Part shown: positions 50,499-59,942 of the stretch, piece by piece | How positions within the stretch are numbered: position 1 is the first letter of the stretch | Layout: each line of letters begins with the position of its first letter | DNA from: Marinomonas mediterranea MMB-1 | Lineage (GTDB): Bacteria; Pseudomonadota; Gammaproteobacteria; Pseudomonadales; Marinomonadaceae | DNA length: 64,000 nucleotides | Assembly (NCBI RefSeq): GCF_000192865.1 | Contig: NC_015276.1 | Coordinates: forward strand, 868,001 to 932,000 | Reading direction: 5' to 3' | Translations under genes and position numbers: made by a program | The notes under the pieces: generated by a model | What the model saw: only the letters and a program-made list of their open reading frames with translations | The model's database searches: none | Told to the model about the DNA's origin: nothing

Positions 50499-51824
50499 TT
50501 ATTGAAAGCGCACGAACGACTCCCGTGTTAGGTTGTTAGGCTGACCATCATTTGTAACGAGCACATTGTCTTCAATACGAATGCCACCATAAGGTCGAAG
50601 CGATTCGATCTTTTTGAGGTTTAAGCCGTGGTTTACCTGAGTTGCGAGTGTTTTTTCGATCAACATCGGAATGAAATACAACCCCGGCTCGATGGTTACT
50701 ACCATGCCTGTCTCCAGCCCTCGCGTCATTCTTAGGAATGGCATATCCGCAGAAGGCGTGAGAATAGTACCGTTTCTATCGACCTGTTTGCCCCCAAGGT
50801 CGTGAACTTGAAGCCCTAATAAGTGACCCAGCCCATGTGGGAAGAACGTCTGAACGATCGAGCGTTCTACTTGCTCTTCTATACTGAGGGAGCAGATGTC
50901 ATGTTCCTTCAAAATAGCAGCGATGCCCGTTAACGTTTGCTGGTGTAGCTCAATATAAGACTGATTATTGACGACCTTTCCACACAAGGATAATTGCAAT
51001 TTTTCTAATGAAGCAATCAGTGCGCTAAAGTCGTTTTCTTGCGCTGCATACGTTCTGGTTATGTCGCTGGCATAACCGTTTTTAGATGCGCCCGCATCAA
51101 TCAAAAAAGAACGGGAAGAACTCGGTGCCACCGTGTTTTTATGCTCGTAATGGAGAATGGCTGAGTGCTCGTTTAAACCAATGATACTTGGGTAAGGCTC
51201 CTCAAACGCAGACTGGGTGCTCGCCTTGAGGTAGGCTAAATGAATTTCTAGTTCACTTGCACCTTCTCGAAATGCACGTTCGGCTTCTAAATGCCCAGCA
51301 ACGGCCGCGTGGTTGGCTGCACGAATGCATTCCACTTCATAAGGCGTCTTGATAGCCTTATCAAAATCAATAAAAGCGCTGACTTTATTGATTTTGCTAT
51401 TATTGACTTCACTATTATCGAAAGAGCTTGCATTCGTAATATGCTCAGGACCAAGAGCGGCAAAGTTGCCTTTTATAGTGCTTTTCCAAGCTTCCGTGTC
51501 TTTGACCTCAGTAATCGTCCAGTTCTTTTGCCAATCGCCCTTTGGAATAGAGTTGGGGGCATGCCAGAAATCGTTCTTGATTGGCCAAACCAGCTCTGGC
51601 TTTGAAGATGCACGAATAACGACAAAGGTGTCTTCACCGACAGGGAACGGAAGCCACTGTTGAATACCAGAAAAAGGATGAAAAGCAGGGCTTAAATCAT
51701 CGTTAAAATAGTAAGACTTTCTACCTGCAGAAAGAACAATGGCGTCCAGTTTAAAGTGATCCAGCGCCGCCTCGTAACGAGACAGAAGAGTGTTGAGGTG
51801 ACTTTGGTAGAGTGACGTATCCAT
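50499..51824 (-). CDS. pepQ: Xaa-Pro dipeptidase PepQ (M24B)
   Basis: Metal-dependent dipeptidase cleaving X-Pro dipeptides. The 441-residue protein matches the proteobacterial PepQ type: N-terminal RKSYYFNDDLSPAFHPFSGI, and a pita-bread catalytic domain with the metal ligands in LIDAGASKNGYASDITRTYA (two Asp), FFPHGLGHLLGLQVHDLGG (His), VVTIEPGLYFIP (Glu) and GGIRIEDNVLVT (Glu). Cytoplasmic housekeeping enzyme. It is a single-gene unit. Confidence 0.92.
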   Translation of the reverse strand: MDTSLYQSHLNTLLSRYEAALDHFKLDAIVLSAGRKSYYFNDDLSPAFHPFSGIQQWLPFPVGEDTFVVIRASSKPELVWPIKNDFWHAPNSIPKGDWQKNWTITEVKDTEAWKSTIKGNFAALGPEHITNASSFDNSEVNNSKINKVSAFIDFDKAIKTPYEVECIRAANHAAVAGHLEAERAFREGASELEIHLAYLKASTQSAFEEPYPSIIGLNEHSAILHYEHKNTVAPSSSRSFLIDAGASKNGYASDITRTYAAQENDFSALIASLEKLQLSLCGKVVNNQSYIELHQQTLTGIAAILKEHDICSLSIEEQVERSIVQTFFPHGLGHLLGLQVHDLGGKQVDRNGTILTPSADMPFLRMTRGLETGMVVTIEPGLYFIPMLIEKTLATQVNHGLNLKKIESLRPYGGIRIEDNVLVTNDGQPNNLTRESFVRFQ

Positions 51825-51898
51825 GCTCGTATTCCGCTTAGCAGTTTTAATAAATTGAAGGTCTAATAAATACCATTTCCCTAGGGAAGGTTCGACAT

Positions 51899-52648
51899 TT
51901 ATTCGTGACTTTCTTCAACAAAATTGCGTTTAAAGAAGGCGAGGTTTTGCTTTTGTGTCCCATTGCCAGAAAAATTAGATTGGTCTAGCCAAGCTTCAAA
52001 AGCATTTTTTTGCTTTGGCCATTCTGAATCTAAGATCGAAAACCACGCCGAATCTCTGTTTAGCCCTTTACTAATGAGCGCCTGCCTAAAGGTGCCTTCG
52101 TAAGTAAAGCCAAGTCGTTCAGCAGATTGTTTAGAAGGGGCATTCAGCGCGTTGCATTTCCACTCATAACGGCGATAGCCTAGTTCTTCAAATACGTAGT
52201 TCATCATCAGATACATCGCTTCTGTTGCAGCGGGCGTTTTTTGCAAGCGATTGGCATAATGAATATGGCCAACCTCAATGACACCGTGTTCAGGTGTGAT
52301 ACGCAAAAAACTAACTAATCCACCGGCAACCGTTTGATTGTGTTGCGTTTTTTGCATCACAGTATAAAAAAGAGGATCCGACAGGTTGCTAACGGACTCA
52401 AGCCAGCGACTAAAACTGGCTGCGTCCTTAAACGGCCCATACGGGAGGTAGGTCCAATTACGACCTTCGGCGTCTTCGCTAAAAGCCTGAAAAAGCGCAT
52501 CTGCGTGTTTAATCGGATCTAGAGGAACCAAATCACAATACACGCCAGAAAGCGTGATCGCCTCTGGCACCAATGCAGCTTGCCAACCACTGACTTCAAA
52601 TCCTACCGATTGACCTAAATGGTTTTTCTTGTTTTCTTTCGTTGGCAT
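51899..52648 (-). CDS. GNAT acetyltransferase (RimJ/RimL-type)
   Basis: The ATG at 52648 (MPTKENKKNHLG) is chosen because GGAG lies about 6 nt upstream; a longer frame begins at 52675. About 249 residues. The acetyl-CoA-binding region is GVIEVGHIHYANRLQKTPAA, and the C-terminal CNALNAPSKQSAERLGFTYE followed by GTFRQALISKGLNRDSAWFS matches the RimJ/RimL group of N-acetyltransferases. The acceptor (protein N-terminus, small molecule) is unknown. Confidence 0.85.
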   Translation of the reverse strand: MPTKENKKNHLGQSVGFEVSGWQAALVPEAITLSGVYCDLVPLDPIKHADALFQAFSEDAEGRNWTYLPYGPFKDAASFSRWLESVSNLSDPLFYTVMQKTQHNQTVAGGLVSFLRITPEHGVIEVGHIHYANRLQKTPAATEAMYLMMNYVFEELGYRRYEWKCNALNAPSKQSAERLGFTYEGTFRQALISKGLNRDSAWFSILDSEWPKQKNAFEAWLDQSNFSGNGTQKQNLAFFKRNFVEESHE

Positions 52649-52683
52649 CTTCCGCTCCGACCCAATAAAAATCAATAGACTAA

Positions 52684-52733
52684 TGTAGATCGACAGAATC
52701 GAAGCGTAAAGGGCCAGATGTAGAGCTGAATAG
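52684..52733. repeat. Dispersed 50-bp intergenic repeat, copy 1
   Basis: Begins TGTAGATCGACAGAA and includes GTAAAGGGC and AGATGTA. It matches 54928-54977 over 50 bp with scattered mismatches. The two copies, in the same orientation, bracket the quinone oxidoreductase/LysR gene pair. Confidence 0.6.
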
Positions 52734-52812
52734 CGGGCCAGTTACGACACTCGATATTAGCCAACTATTTAGTTAGCTATTCAGCTATCTACTAAGCAAT
52801 CTAGTCAGTAAC

Positions 52813-53826
52813 TTACGTAAAATTAATGACAAGTTTGCCTTTGGTTGTGCCTGATTCGATTTGTTGATGCGTCTCACGGAGATTTTCGACCGTTAGGCCA
52901 GATAGCGTTCGTGTCAGGGTAGAAGAGACTTTGCCCTGATCGACTAGCTCGCTCACACGCTGTAGTAGCTTTCCTTGTCTTGCCATTGTTTTCGTCTGAT
53001 GCACAGAGCGGGTAAACATCATTTCCCAATGAATCGAAACGGATTTACTTTTTAGCGGAAAGATATTCAGGTTCTGAGCGTCATCGATTAAGGCAAACTT
53101 CCCTTCGGGGCGAATCACAGAAGCCACTTTTTCAATGTATTGGTCTGTGTGTGTTAGGCAGATGACGTGAGTTACATCGTCGATACCTAGACTTTTTAAT
53201 TGAACGTCAAACTCTTCATGATGGTTAATGACAAAGTCTGCGCCCATTTCTTTCACCCAAGCTTGTGATTCTGGGCGCGATGCGGTTGCAATAACAGGCA
53301 CGCCAGTTAATTGTTTTGTCAGCTGCAGTAGAATCGATCCGACTCCACCAGCTGCGCCTATCACAAGTAACGCTGGCGACTCTATCGGGTCCGCATGATG
53401 TATCTGTAGGCGTTCAAACAGCAGTTCCCATGCTGTAATGGCAGTAAGAGGTATCGCGGCCGCTTCGGCGTCGCTCAGTGATTCAGGCGCTTTAGAAACA
53501 ATGCGTTCGTCTATCAATTGGAACTCTGCATTGCTTCCCGGTTTAGTAATATTGCCTGCATACCACACGCGGTCGCCGACCTGAAATTGAGAGACACTTT
53601 CCCCTGTCGCTTTTACAATACCGACCGCATCCCAGCCCAATACGCGGGGTTGATCATCCTCGAACGTGGCATTTTTTCGGACTTTCGTATCCACAGGGTT
53701 TACCGAGATGGCTTTCACCTCAACCAGTAAGTCATGGTCAGTGGCCGTTGGAATCGCTAGGTCTAACTCAACCAGCGCTTCTTGATCGGTGATAGGCAAT
53801 GCTTTGTATAGGCCAATTGCTTTCAT
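52813..53826 (-). CDS. Zinc-type alcohol dehydrogenase-like / quinone oxidoreductase
   Basis: A 337-residue medium-chain dehydrogenase/reductase. The N-terminal GroES-like domain has VNPVDTKVRK and PRVLGWDAVGIV; the Rossmann domain has LLVIGAAGGVGSILLQLTKQ. The structural zinc Cys cluster of true alcohol dehydrogenases is absent, which places it with zinc-independent quinone/enone reductases. It is divergent from the LysR gene at 53935, which probably regulates it. Confidence 0.86.
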   Translation of the reverse strand: MKAIGLYKALPITDQEALVELDLAIPTATDHDLLVEVKAISVNPVDTKVRKNATFEDDQPRVLGWDAVGIVKATGESVSQFQVGDRVWYAGNITKPGSNAEFQLIDERIVSKAPESLSDAEAAAIPLTAITAWELLFERLQIHHADPIESPALLVIGAAGGVGSILLQLTKQLTGVPVIATASRPESQAWVKEMGADFVINHHEEFDVQLKSLGIDDVTHVICLTHTDQYIEKVASVIRPEGKFALIDDAQNLNIFPLKSKSVSIHWEMMFTRSVHQTKTMARQGKLLQRVSELVDQGKVSSTLTRTLSGLTVENLRETHQQIESGTTKGKLVINFT

Positions 53827-53934
53827 AATGGTTCTCCGTATTCAGTTTATCGATGACATTGAGGAGATTGTGATTTATCTTTGAATCATTAAAAATATTC
53901 AAAAAAACGAAATACTTTCGCGATAATCAAGATA

Positions 53935-54834
53935 ATGATTCGAACCGACGATCTAAAAGTGTTTATTTACTCTGTTGAGGAAGGCAGCTTTTCCGCAGCC
54001 GCAAAACGTCTTGGAAGCACACCAGCTCTTGCGAGCAGTGCCATTCAACGTTTGGAAAAAGCGGTAGGGGCTCGTTTGTTCATTCGCTCGACGAGAACCA
54101 TACGGCTGTCTGAGGACGGCGAGCGTTATTTAGCGCATGCGCGAGCCGCGATAGACGCACTTGAAGCGGGAGAAAGAGAGTTAAACAGCAAGCGAGACGA
54201 TATTTCTGGCACGTTGCGTATATCCGCTCCCTCAGACCTTGGACGTAACGTACTCTTACCTTGGTTGCAGGATTTTCAAGACACTTACCCTGACTTGTCC
54301 ATCGATTTACGACTCGGCGATCACATTTCTGACTTATACAAAGACACATCAGATGTGGGGATTCGTTATGGCGTTTTGGGGGATTCCTCTTTGATTGCCT
54401 TGCCACTGGTTCCCGATAATCGTCGCATTGTTTGCGCTTCTCCTGTGTATCTTGAGCAATATGGCACGCCTGCAAGTATTGAAGCACTAAGGCAGCATAA
54501 CTGTTTGCTCTACCAAATTGCTGGCGTCGCCTATGACCACTGGCCATTTGTATTGCCTGACGGTAACAAAACCATCAAAGTGAAAGGAACATTTGCGAGT
54601 GATGATGCTGATGTGGTGAAACGCTGGGGAATCGCGGGTAAAGGGGTGCTTTATAAATCTCGACTTGATATTCTAAGTGATATAAAAGCTGGAAGTCTCG
54701 TTCAGATCTTTCCAACGGATCACAGTCCACTACTGCCTCTACAGCTTGTCTGTCCTCACCGTACATCCATTACGCCTGCGATAAAAAAGCTAACGGAATT
54801 TTTACGAGAAAGGTTTCATCTTTATTTATCTTGA
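53935..54834 (+). CDS. LysR-family transcriptional regulator
   Basis: A 299-residue LTTR: HTH at about 1-60 (DLKVFIYSVEEGSFSAAAKR, ALASSAIQRLEKAVGARLF) and an effector domain from about 88 (GTLRISAPSDLGRNVLLPWL), with SDVGIRYGVLGDSSLIALPL typical of the DhcR/CrgA-like group. It is divergent from the quinone oxidoreductase with a 108-bp gap, the usual arrangement for a regulator and its target. Confidence 0.88.
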   Translation: MIRTDDLKVFIYSVEEGSFSAAAKRLGSTPALASSAIQRLEKAVGARLFIRSTRTIRLSEDGERYLAHARAAIDALEAGERELNSKRDDISGTLRISAPSDLGRNVLLPWLQDFQDTYPDLSIDLRLGDHISDLYKDTSDVGIRYGVLGDSSLIALPLVPDNRRIVCASPVYLEQYGTPASIEALRQHNCLLYQIAGVAYDHWPFVLPDGNKTIKVKGTFASDDADVVKRWGIAGKGVLYKSRLDILSDIKAGSLVQIFPTDHSPLLPLQLVCPHRTSITPAIKKLTEFLRERFHLYLS

Positions 54835-55303
54835 TAGCTTCTCTACTGCTTAAAATACTTAATAGGCCTTCTCATTTTCTCTTGTTGCTATTTCTTTCTT
54901 CCAACATCTTAAAAATCCATAGTCTGCTGTAGATCGACAGAACAGGAGTGTAAAGGGCTAGATGTAAAGCAGAAGAGCTTATCAGTTGCTCCCCGTTTCG
55001 CGACATTGCTCAGCAGATTTAAAATAAGCAAACTTAATGAATTTTAATCTTTAATAGACTCAAAAAAGAGTGGAATGTGAATTGATATACCATTGGCTAT
55101 ACCAGTAGAAAAGCGTATTTTTCTCATTGAACTAATAAGTGAACTGACAACTAATTTATAAATAGTCTAATTAGATCAACGAATTGTAAATATTTTTCAT
55201 GTAATGTTGATTTGAAGCTTGAGCCTCATCCTCAATTGTCTGATAGAGATCAGGCACAGCTCAGGTTTCTAAGTTTAATGATTAGGAATCAAAAGGAAGA
55301 GTT
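54835..55303. other. Gene-free region between the LysR gene and the secreted lectin-like gene
   Basis: About 470 bp. It holds the second copy of the 50-bp repeat (54928-54977) and the words GTCTGATAGAGA also found in the hairpin at 44004-44042. No gene is seen. The region before 55304 should hold the promoter of the secreted protein. Confidence 0.45.
54928..54977. repeat. Dispersed 50-bp intergenic repeat, copy 2
   Basis: Partner of 52684-52733 in the same orientation, diverged at scattered positions (for example AACAGGAGTG against AATCGAAGCG). Confidence 0.6.
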
Positions 55304-56371
55304 ATGAATGTATTAAAAAAAGGCCTTGTGACAACTGCTGTTTTAGCTGGATTATCTTCTGCTGTATTTGCAGACATACCCACTGAGTTAGAGCGATACG
55401 TGCTTGCTGAGTACAAAATTGGACAAGAAAATTGGCTGGACCCTTCGCAAGGTGATTTAAGAAAATATCAGTACTTAAATGAAAGTGGGAATGGTATAGA
55501 GTGGGTAAAAGACAGACATGGTAACGGTGATAGTGCGATAAAAATGCGATCTGAAGGTTACCTTACAATATACGGCGAATTCCCATTTGGTGCGTATTAT
55601 CACGACTTAGAAGGTACTGTGGCGTTTTGGTATAAGGCAGGTGAAAAGCTAAAAGAGACTCTTTTGCGAGTTGGTACTGGAAATAACGAGTCCATGCTTC
55701 GAGTTTACATCGACATGGACCGATTAATAATGAAGACTATCGATATGGAGGAGAATGAAACGATTATCTTCGATGAAAAAACAGATATGGTTGGTTGGCA
55801 CCAAATCGCCTTGACCCACTCATTGGTATACAATGAGGAGGATGAGATAGAAGAAGTTGTGTCAGTATATCTTGATGGCCAGTTAAAGAACAAAGTAAAC
55901 TTCGACTTTTTAAATCTAACGGGTGGTCCGTGGTATATGGGCGATCAGGATAGTCTTAGTGAGGCTTATCCTGATAAAGAAGGCTTTTATTTGGATGATT
56001 TGAATCTTTTCTCCAAAGCGTTGAATAACCAAGAAGTTGCTATGCTTTATTCGGGAACTGATGGAGAGTTACCGGATAATTCAACCCCTGCAGGGTTCCT
56101 AAGTGGAAAGGCAATTATCAGTGCTGATGCAGGTCTTTCGACTTGGTCTGGGACTAAGTGTGTCGTTTCCGAGTTTTCTTCCCCATTTGATAATGTTCCA
56201 GCAGTGTCTGTTACCGCCAACAAGGCTTTAGAAGCTGGTTCAACAACCACAGACGGCAGCCCTGTTGTTGTGTGGAATGACTATGTTACAAAAACTGAGT
56301 TTAAGACATGTGCTAAGGATTTGATTACCGATCAACATGCACCTGTTGAAATCCATTGGATGGCTAAGTAA
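55304..56371 (+). CDS. Secreted protein with LamG-like and H-type-lectin-like domains
   Basis: A 355-residue exported protein. The signal peptide (about 1-23) ends AVFA-D. Residues about 35-250 look like a LamG/concanavalin-A jelly roll (TVAFWYKAGEKL, WHQIALTHSL, VYLDGQLKNKVNFD, then FYLDDLNLFSKALNNQEVAM). The C-terminal part, about 262-355, has the pattern of an H-type lectin domain: a strand with VPAVSVTANKALEA, then VWNDYVTKTEFKTCA and a final VEIHWMAK. Together this suggests binding of a glycan or other surface polymer. The substrate and secretion route beyond Sec are unknown. Stands alone, and a 15-bp hairpin follows. Confidence 0.65.
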   Translation: MNVLKKGLVTTAVLAGLSSAVFADIPTELERYVLAEYKIGQENWLDPSQGDLRKYQYLNESGNGIEWVKDRHGNGDSAIKMRSEGYLTIYGEFPFGAYYHDLEGTVAFWYKAGEKLKETLLRVGTGNNESMLRVYIDMDRLIMKTIDMEENETIIFDEKTDMVGWHQIALTHSLVYNEEDEIEEVVSVYLDGQLKNKVNFDFLNLTGGPWYMGDQDSLSEAYPDKEGFYLDDLNLFSKALNNQEVAMLYSGTDGELPDNSTPAGFLSGKAIISADAGLSTWSGTKCVVSEFSSPFDNVPAVSVTANKALEAGSTTTDGSPVVVWNDYVTKTEFKTCAKDLITDQHAPVEIHWMAK

Positions 56372-56395
56372 TACCTCCTTTGGATAATGCGTTTA

Positions 56396-56432
56396 GTTCA
56401 ATAGGGTTATAGAATTAATAACCCTATTGAAC
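56396..56432. terminator. Strong hairpin after the secreted lectin-like gene
   Basis: A 15-bp perfect stem (56396-56410 with 56418-56432, 7-nt loop) built on AATAGGGTTAT lies 25 bp past the stop. It lacks a T-tract, so it may be a 3'-end stabiliser or a factor-assisted terminator. Confidence 0.6.
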
Positions 56433-56586
56433 CTTAGATTATCAAGATGTTGATAGACCATAATCTTGAATGGGTTTAGCGTTAGATTTTTTTGTGTTTC
56501 AGGTGCGCTTTGAACTGAGAATGTTATACCGACCGTATAACGCTGCCTATATTTAAATTCAGGTACAACCGATATAAATTCGTGAG

Positions 56587-56955
56587 TTAGTTAGGAGAGT
56601 GCAGACCTAATCGATTCCCTTCTGTATCTAGAAATAATGCAAAAAAGCCGCTTTCATCCGCATGGGGGGTTTTGGGTAGTAGCACCTTTCCACCATTTGA
56701 CTCAACTTTAGACAAAACGATTTGTAGGTCTTCCCCCGCATTTAAATACACGGTGACGCCAGAGCTAGATGGTACACAGCCTTCACCCTGAATAATGACG
56801 CCGACCGTCGGTTGATTCTCATATGGAAATAATCCCATTTTCATTTCTGGCATCTCCATTGTTTCAATGGTTAGATCAAAAATACGGCTATAGAAGTTGA
56901 CCGCGCGATCTAAATCAGTGGCTGGGATCTCAAAAATCGGTGCGAAACTAGACAT
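56587..56955 (-). CDS. VOC-family (glyoxalase-like) protein
   Basis: A 122-residue single-module vicinal-oxygen-chelate protein: FEIPATDLDRAVNFYSRIF at the start, a central GVTVYLNAGEDLQIVLSKVE and a C-terminal GFFALFLDTEGNRLGLHSP with the usual Glu metal position. Substrate unknown; similar proteins act as small-molecule binding or lyase enzymes. The AraC-type regulator gene lies upstream on the same strand with a 130-bp gap. Confidence 0.85.
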   Translation of the reverse strand: MSSFAPIFEIPATDLDRAVNFYSRIFDLTIETMEMPEMKMGLFPYENQPTVGVIIQGEGCVPSSSGVTVYLNAGEDLQIVLSKVESNGGKVLLPKTPHADESGFFALFLDTEGNRLGLHSPN

Positions 56956-57085
56956 AAATTTTTCCTTATTGTTGCTAATATCTGAACTTAGAGAGTGAGT
57001 GCACTGAGCACGCTTCTTAGGCTGACTTCGTATTTAAGATAGGCCAAGGGCATCAGAGTAAATTGTAAAAAAACGACATGTTCGT

Positions 57086-57898
57086 TTAGCGGTAGAAGCG
57101 CAAAGAAAGCGCCATACTTTCTTCATCGAGAAAGTCGCGTGGTGTCACGCCAGTAAATTCTTTAAAGTCTTTTATAAAATGCGACTGATCATAGTAATTG
57201 CTTTGGTACGATATATCGGTAAGGCTTTCTTCTTTGTCGATGATTAACTTTAAAGCGGTTTGTAAACGAATAAGTTTACTTAATTGCTTTGGACTCACGC
57301 CAACTATGTTCAAAAACTGCCTTTCTAATTGGCGTTTCTTGCTTGGATTTGAATCTGTTATTTCGTGAATGGCCACGTTGCCATTGTGGGAAAAGAGAGT
57401 GTCTACGGTTGATTTTACAATATTTTCAATCGTGCGCTGGTTACTAAGCTGTGAAAAAAGAAATGCTTCCAGAATCTCGATGCGCTCTTGTGTACTCTGT
57501 GCATTCACAATGCTTCGTTCTAGCTTTTCCGCTTCGTCCTTATCAAATAATTCGTAAATGGAGGTTTCTTTATCTCTTAGATTTTTAATAGGTTGTGAGA
57601 TGAAATCAGAAAAACCATAGGGAAAGAAGCTAGCGGAAAAGGTATTCACATATCCTGTAGGTTGAATATAGAAAGGCGAAACCGTCTGCCCAAGTACCAT
57701 AGACCGTGGTTGGATTAAGTAATCGGTCTCTGATGTATATCGCTTAATGTCGTCACCTAATATGAAGGCCAGTTCAATATTGCCGTCGGGAACGATTCTC
57801 TGCTTTGTTGGCTGCGCTTGAGAAGGGACTTCGAGTGTCCAAAAGAAATTAACAAAAGAGCTTAACGCTTCGCTAGGTGGAAATGTCTTGTAATCCAT
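57086..57898 (-). CDS. AraC-family transcriptional regulator
   Basis: A 270-residue regulator. The N-terminal part (about 1-150, SEALSSFVNFFWTLEVPS, RIVPDGNIELAFILG) matches the DUF6597-type sensor of small AraC proteins. The C-terminal AraC HTH (about 160-258) reads SKKRQLERQFLNIVGVSPKQ, then LTDISYQSNYYDQSHFIKDF and FTGVTPRDF. It precedes the VOC gene on the same strand and may control it. Confidence 0.87.
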   Translation of the reverse strand: MDYKTFPPSEALSSFVNFFWTLEVPSQAQPTKQRIVPDGNIELAFILGDDIKRYTSETDYLIQPRSMVLGQTVSPFYIQPTGYVNTFSASFFPYGFSDFISQPIKNLRDKETSIYELFDKDEAEKLERSIVNAQSTQERIEILEAFLFSQLSNQRTIENIVKSTVDTLFSHNGNVAIHEITDSNPSKKRQLERQFLNIVGVSPKQLSKLIRLQTALKLIIDKEESLTDISYQSNYYDQSHFIKDFKEFTGVTPRDFLDEESMALSLRFYR

Positions 57899-58067
57899 AA
57901 TCTCTCTGAAGTTTTGTAATCAAAGCCGTCTAATGCGTTAATCATACATGAGAGACTGCATACTATACTGCTCAGCAGTCATGCCTGTACCATCCGCAGT
58001 CATGGCGCTACTATGTCTGAACACGAAAACGCTAAAAAATAATGATACAAAGTATAGAGTAGGTTTA

Positions 58068-58661
58068 TCAGGTCTTGATAGCCACGACTGAAAATGTGTG
58101 CCAGTGCTTCATTACGCCTAACGACGTCTTCGCCTGCTCATCACGTGTATCAAAGCTAATTATTTTGAAGCTTGAAAATAACGCTCTCACTTCTGACTCT
58201 GATAACGGCGTTGTTGGTCTTCGATAGTTATTAGCCCAACTGTCTTTTTCACCCATAAAGTCACCCGCAAAAACGCCGCCCTTTACAATCGCTGTGTGCA
58301 TCTTTTTCCATGACACTGGGAATAGGTCTGGGTGAGCAAAAAACAAACTGGAATTAGCAATCATCACACCAGTGTCTGAGTAATGAAATGACTCAAATGA
58401 GGACGGCGTTACGTTCACAGAAGGGATTGAAGCGAAGCGCCTTTTGGAAATAGCCACCGCTTCAGGGTTAATATCGTAGCCATATACCTTGTAACCTTGC
58501 CTTTGTAGATACTCAATGTCGCTCCCCGTCCCACAGCCACAGTCCGTCGCAATGTTAAGGTTTGATTCATTGAGCTGAACGGCAAGTTCAGTGCGTTCTC
58601 GATGTGGTCGAGATAGGGCTTTTTGGTAATAGCGGCTCCATATTTCCGTGTTTTCATCCAT
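58068..58661 (-). CDS. Class I SAM-dependent methyltransferase
   Basis: A 197-residue protein with motif I DCGCGTGSDIEYLQRQGYKV and an acidic loop YGYDINPEAV, which bind S-adenosylmethionine. ANSSLFFAHPDLFPVSWKKM and GGVFAGDFMGEKDSWANNYR resemble tellurite-resistance/small-molecule methyltransferases of the TehB-like group. The substrate is unknown. Start chosen at 58661; AAGGA lies a little far upstream (about 12 nt), so the start is less certain. Confidence 0.82.
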   Translation of the reverse strand: MDENTEIWSRYYQKALSRPHRERTELAVQLNESNLNIATDCGCGTGSDIEYLQRQGYKVYGYDINPEAVAISKRRFASIPSVNVTPSSFESFHYSDTGVMIANSSLFFAHPDLFPVSWKKMHTAIVKGGVFAGDFMGEKDSWANNYRRPTTPLSESEVRALFSSFKIISFDTRDEQAKTSLGVMKHWHTFSVVAIKT

Positions 58662-59164
58662 GAATGAAGAGATCCTTTAAGTTGGTTGGTAAATGAGTGC
58701 TCTATTCAAAATGCTTAGGTAAATAAAGTCAAAATGATTGCCCACAAACTTGAATATGGTTTTTTCGCCATTGTCACTTCTTGGCAAGCCTCATCTTAAG
58801 GTCATTCGACCATGGTCGGTTACTTTGTACATTGCCGATGGGATGACTGACTCTCAACTTATTTAAATCTAGACGTTAAACCTAGCTGTTGAATTGTTAA
58901 AAATGATCAAAATACATCGTAATAGCTTGCTGTATTTTGATCATTTCATCAATTCTGCGGTGATGTTTCCAATACGAGTAAAAGTCGATTTAGTTAGGAT
59001 ACCTTAACAATTTTAATAAATATCAATGACTTATATAGTTTCTTTTCCTTTTTTTATTTCAATGATTTCGTTGGGCACAGTACATGCACTGCCCACAGAG
59101 TGAAGACAGTACTTTGTACTGCTGAATTAGTGATCTTTCGTAGAATAAAAATAAGGAGAAAAAT
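58662..59164. other. Divergent intergenic region containing a 16-bp perfect inverted repeat
   Basis: About 500 bp between the methyltransferase and SDR genes without a gene. AAATGATCAAAATACA (58901-58916) is perfectly complementary to TGTATTTTGATCATTT (58931-58946) with a 14-nt loop. Because both neighbours are transcribed away from it, it is not the terminator of either. Confidence 0.55.
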
Positions 59165-59932
59165 ATGATGTTAGCCAATAAAACCATTGTCATTACGGGC
59201 GTTTCCTCAGGTATTGGTGCTGATGTGGCTAAGTTTGCTCGCATGCAAGGAGCAAGGGTCATTGGAATGGATCGTAATCCTGCAAGCTTGTCTCTTGATG
59301 GCTTTGTTCAACTGGATCTCGGTGACCCACAAGCCATTGAAACTGCTTTACAGCAACTACCCACCAAAATTGATGCTTTATGTAATATTGCAGGCGTTCC
59401 AGGTACCGCAGAGGCAGATTTAGTTGGACGAGTAAATTATTTGGGCTTGCGCCATCTTACTCAATCTCTTTTACCTCGTTTTAACCAAGGTGCCAGTATT
59501 GTTAACGTTGCTTCTATTCTAGGAGCAGAGTGGCCAAAACGCATAGAAGAACACAAAGCTCTAGCTCAAACGAATAGCTTTCAAACCGGATCAGACTGGT
59601 TGGCAAAACACCCTGTCGAGCAAGAAACTTGTTACCAGTACTTTAAAGAAGCCTTAATTGTATGGACTTCGCAACAAGCGTTTTCTTGGTTAAGGGACTA
59701 TGGCGTTAGGATGAATTGCGTGGCACCTGGGCCTGTGATGACGCCTATTTTAGGCGACTTTGTTAGTATGTTAGGTGAAGAGCGTGTGCAGGCAGATGCC
59801 GATCGCATGCTGCGCCCGGCGTATTCAGACGAAGTGGCGGATGTGATTACGTTTTTGTGTTCCGATCAAGCGCGTTGGATCTGCGGGGCTAACATTCCAA
59901 TTGATGGCGGTTTAGCCTCCACTTACATTTAA
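59165..59932 (+). CDS. Short-chain dehydrogenase (coniferyl-alcohol / 3-alpha-hydroxysteroid dehydrogenase-like)
   Basis: NAD(P)-dependent SDR of 255 residues. It has the cofactor motif TGVSSGIG, LDLGDPQAIE, NIAGVPG, the active-site Ser in VNVASILGAEW, and Tyr/Lys as YQYFK. The insertion WPKRIEEHKALAQTNSFQTG between Ser and Tyr is typical of the 3-alpha-HSD/CR and coniferyl-alcohol dehydrogenase group. GGAG precedes the ATG (AAGGAG). In a strain that uses protocatechuate, oxidation of lignin-derived alcohols is a reasonable guess. Confidence 0.85.
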   Translation: MMLANKTIVITGVSSGIGADVAKFARMQGARVIGMDRNPASLSLDGFVQLDLGDPQAIETALQQLPTKIDALCNIAGVPGTAEADLVGRVNYLGLRHLTQSLLPRFNQGASIVNVASILGAEWPKRIEEHKALAQTNSFQTGSDWLAKHPVEQETCYQYFKEALIVWTSQQAFSWLRDYGVRMNCVAPGPVMTPILGDFVSMLGEERVQADADRMLRPAYSDEVADVITFLCSDQARWICGANIPIDGGLASTYI

Positions 59933-59942
59933 TTGACTTGAT

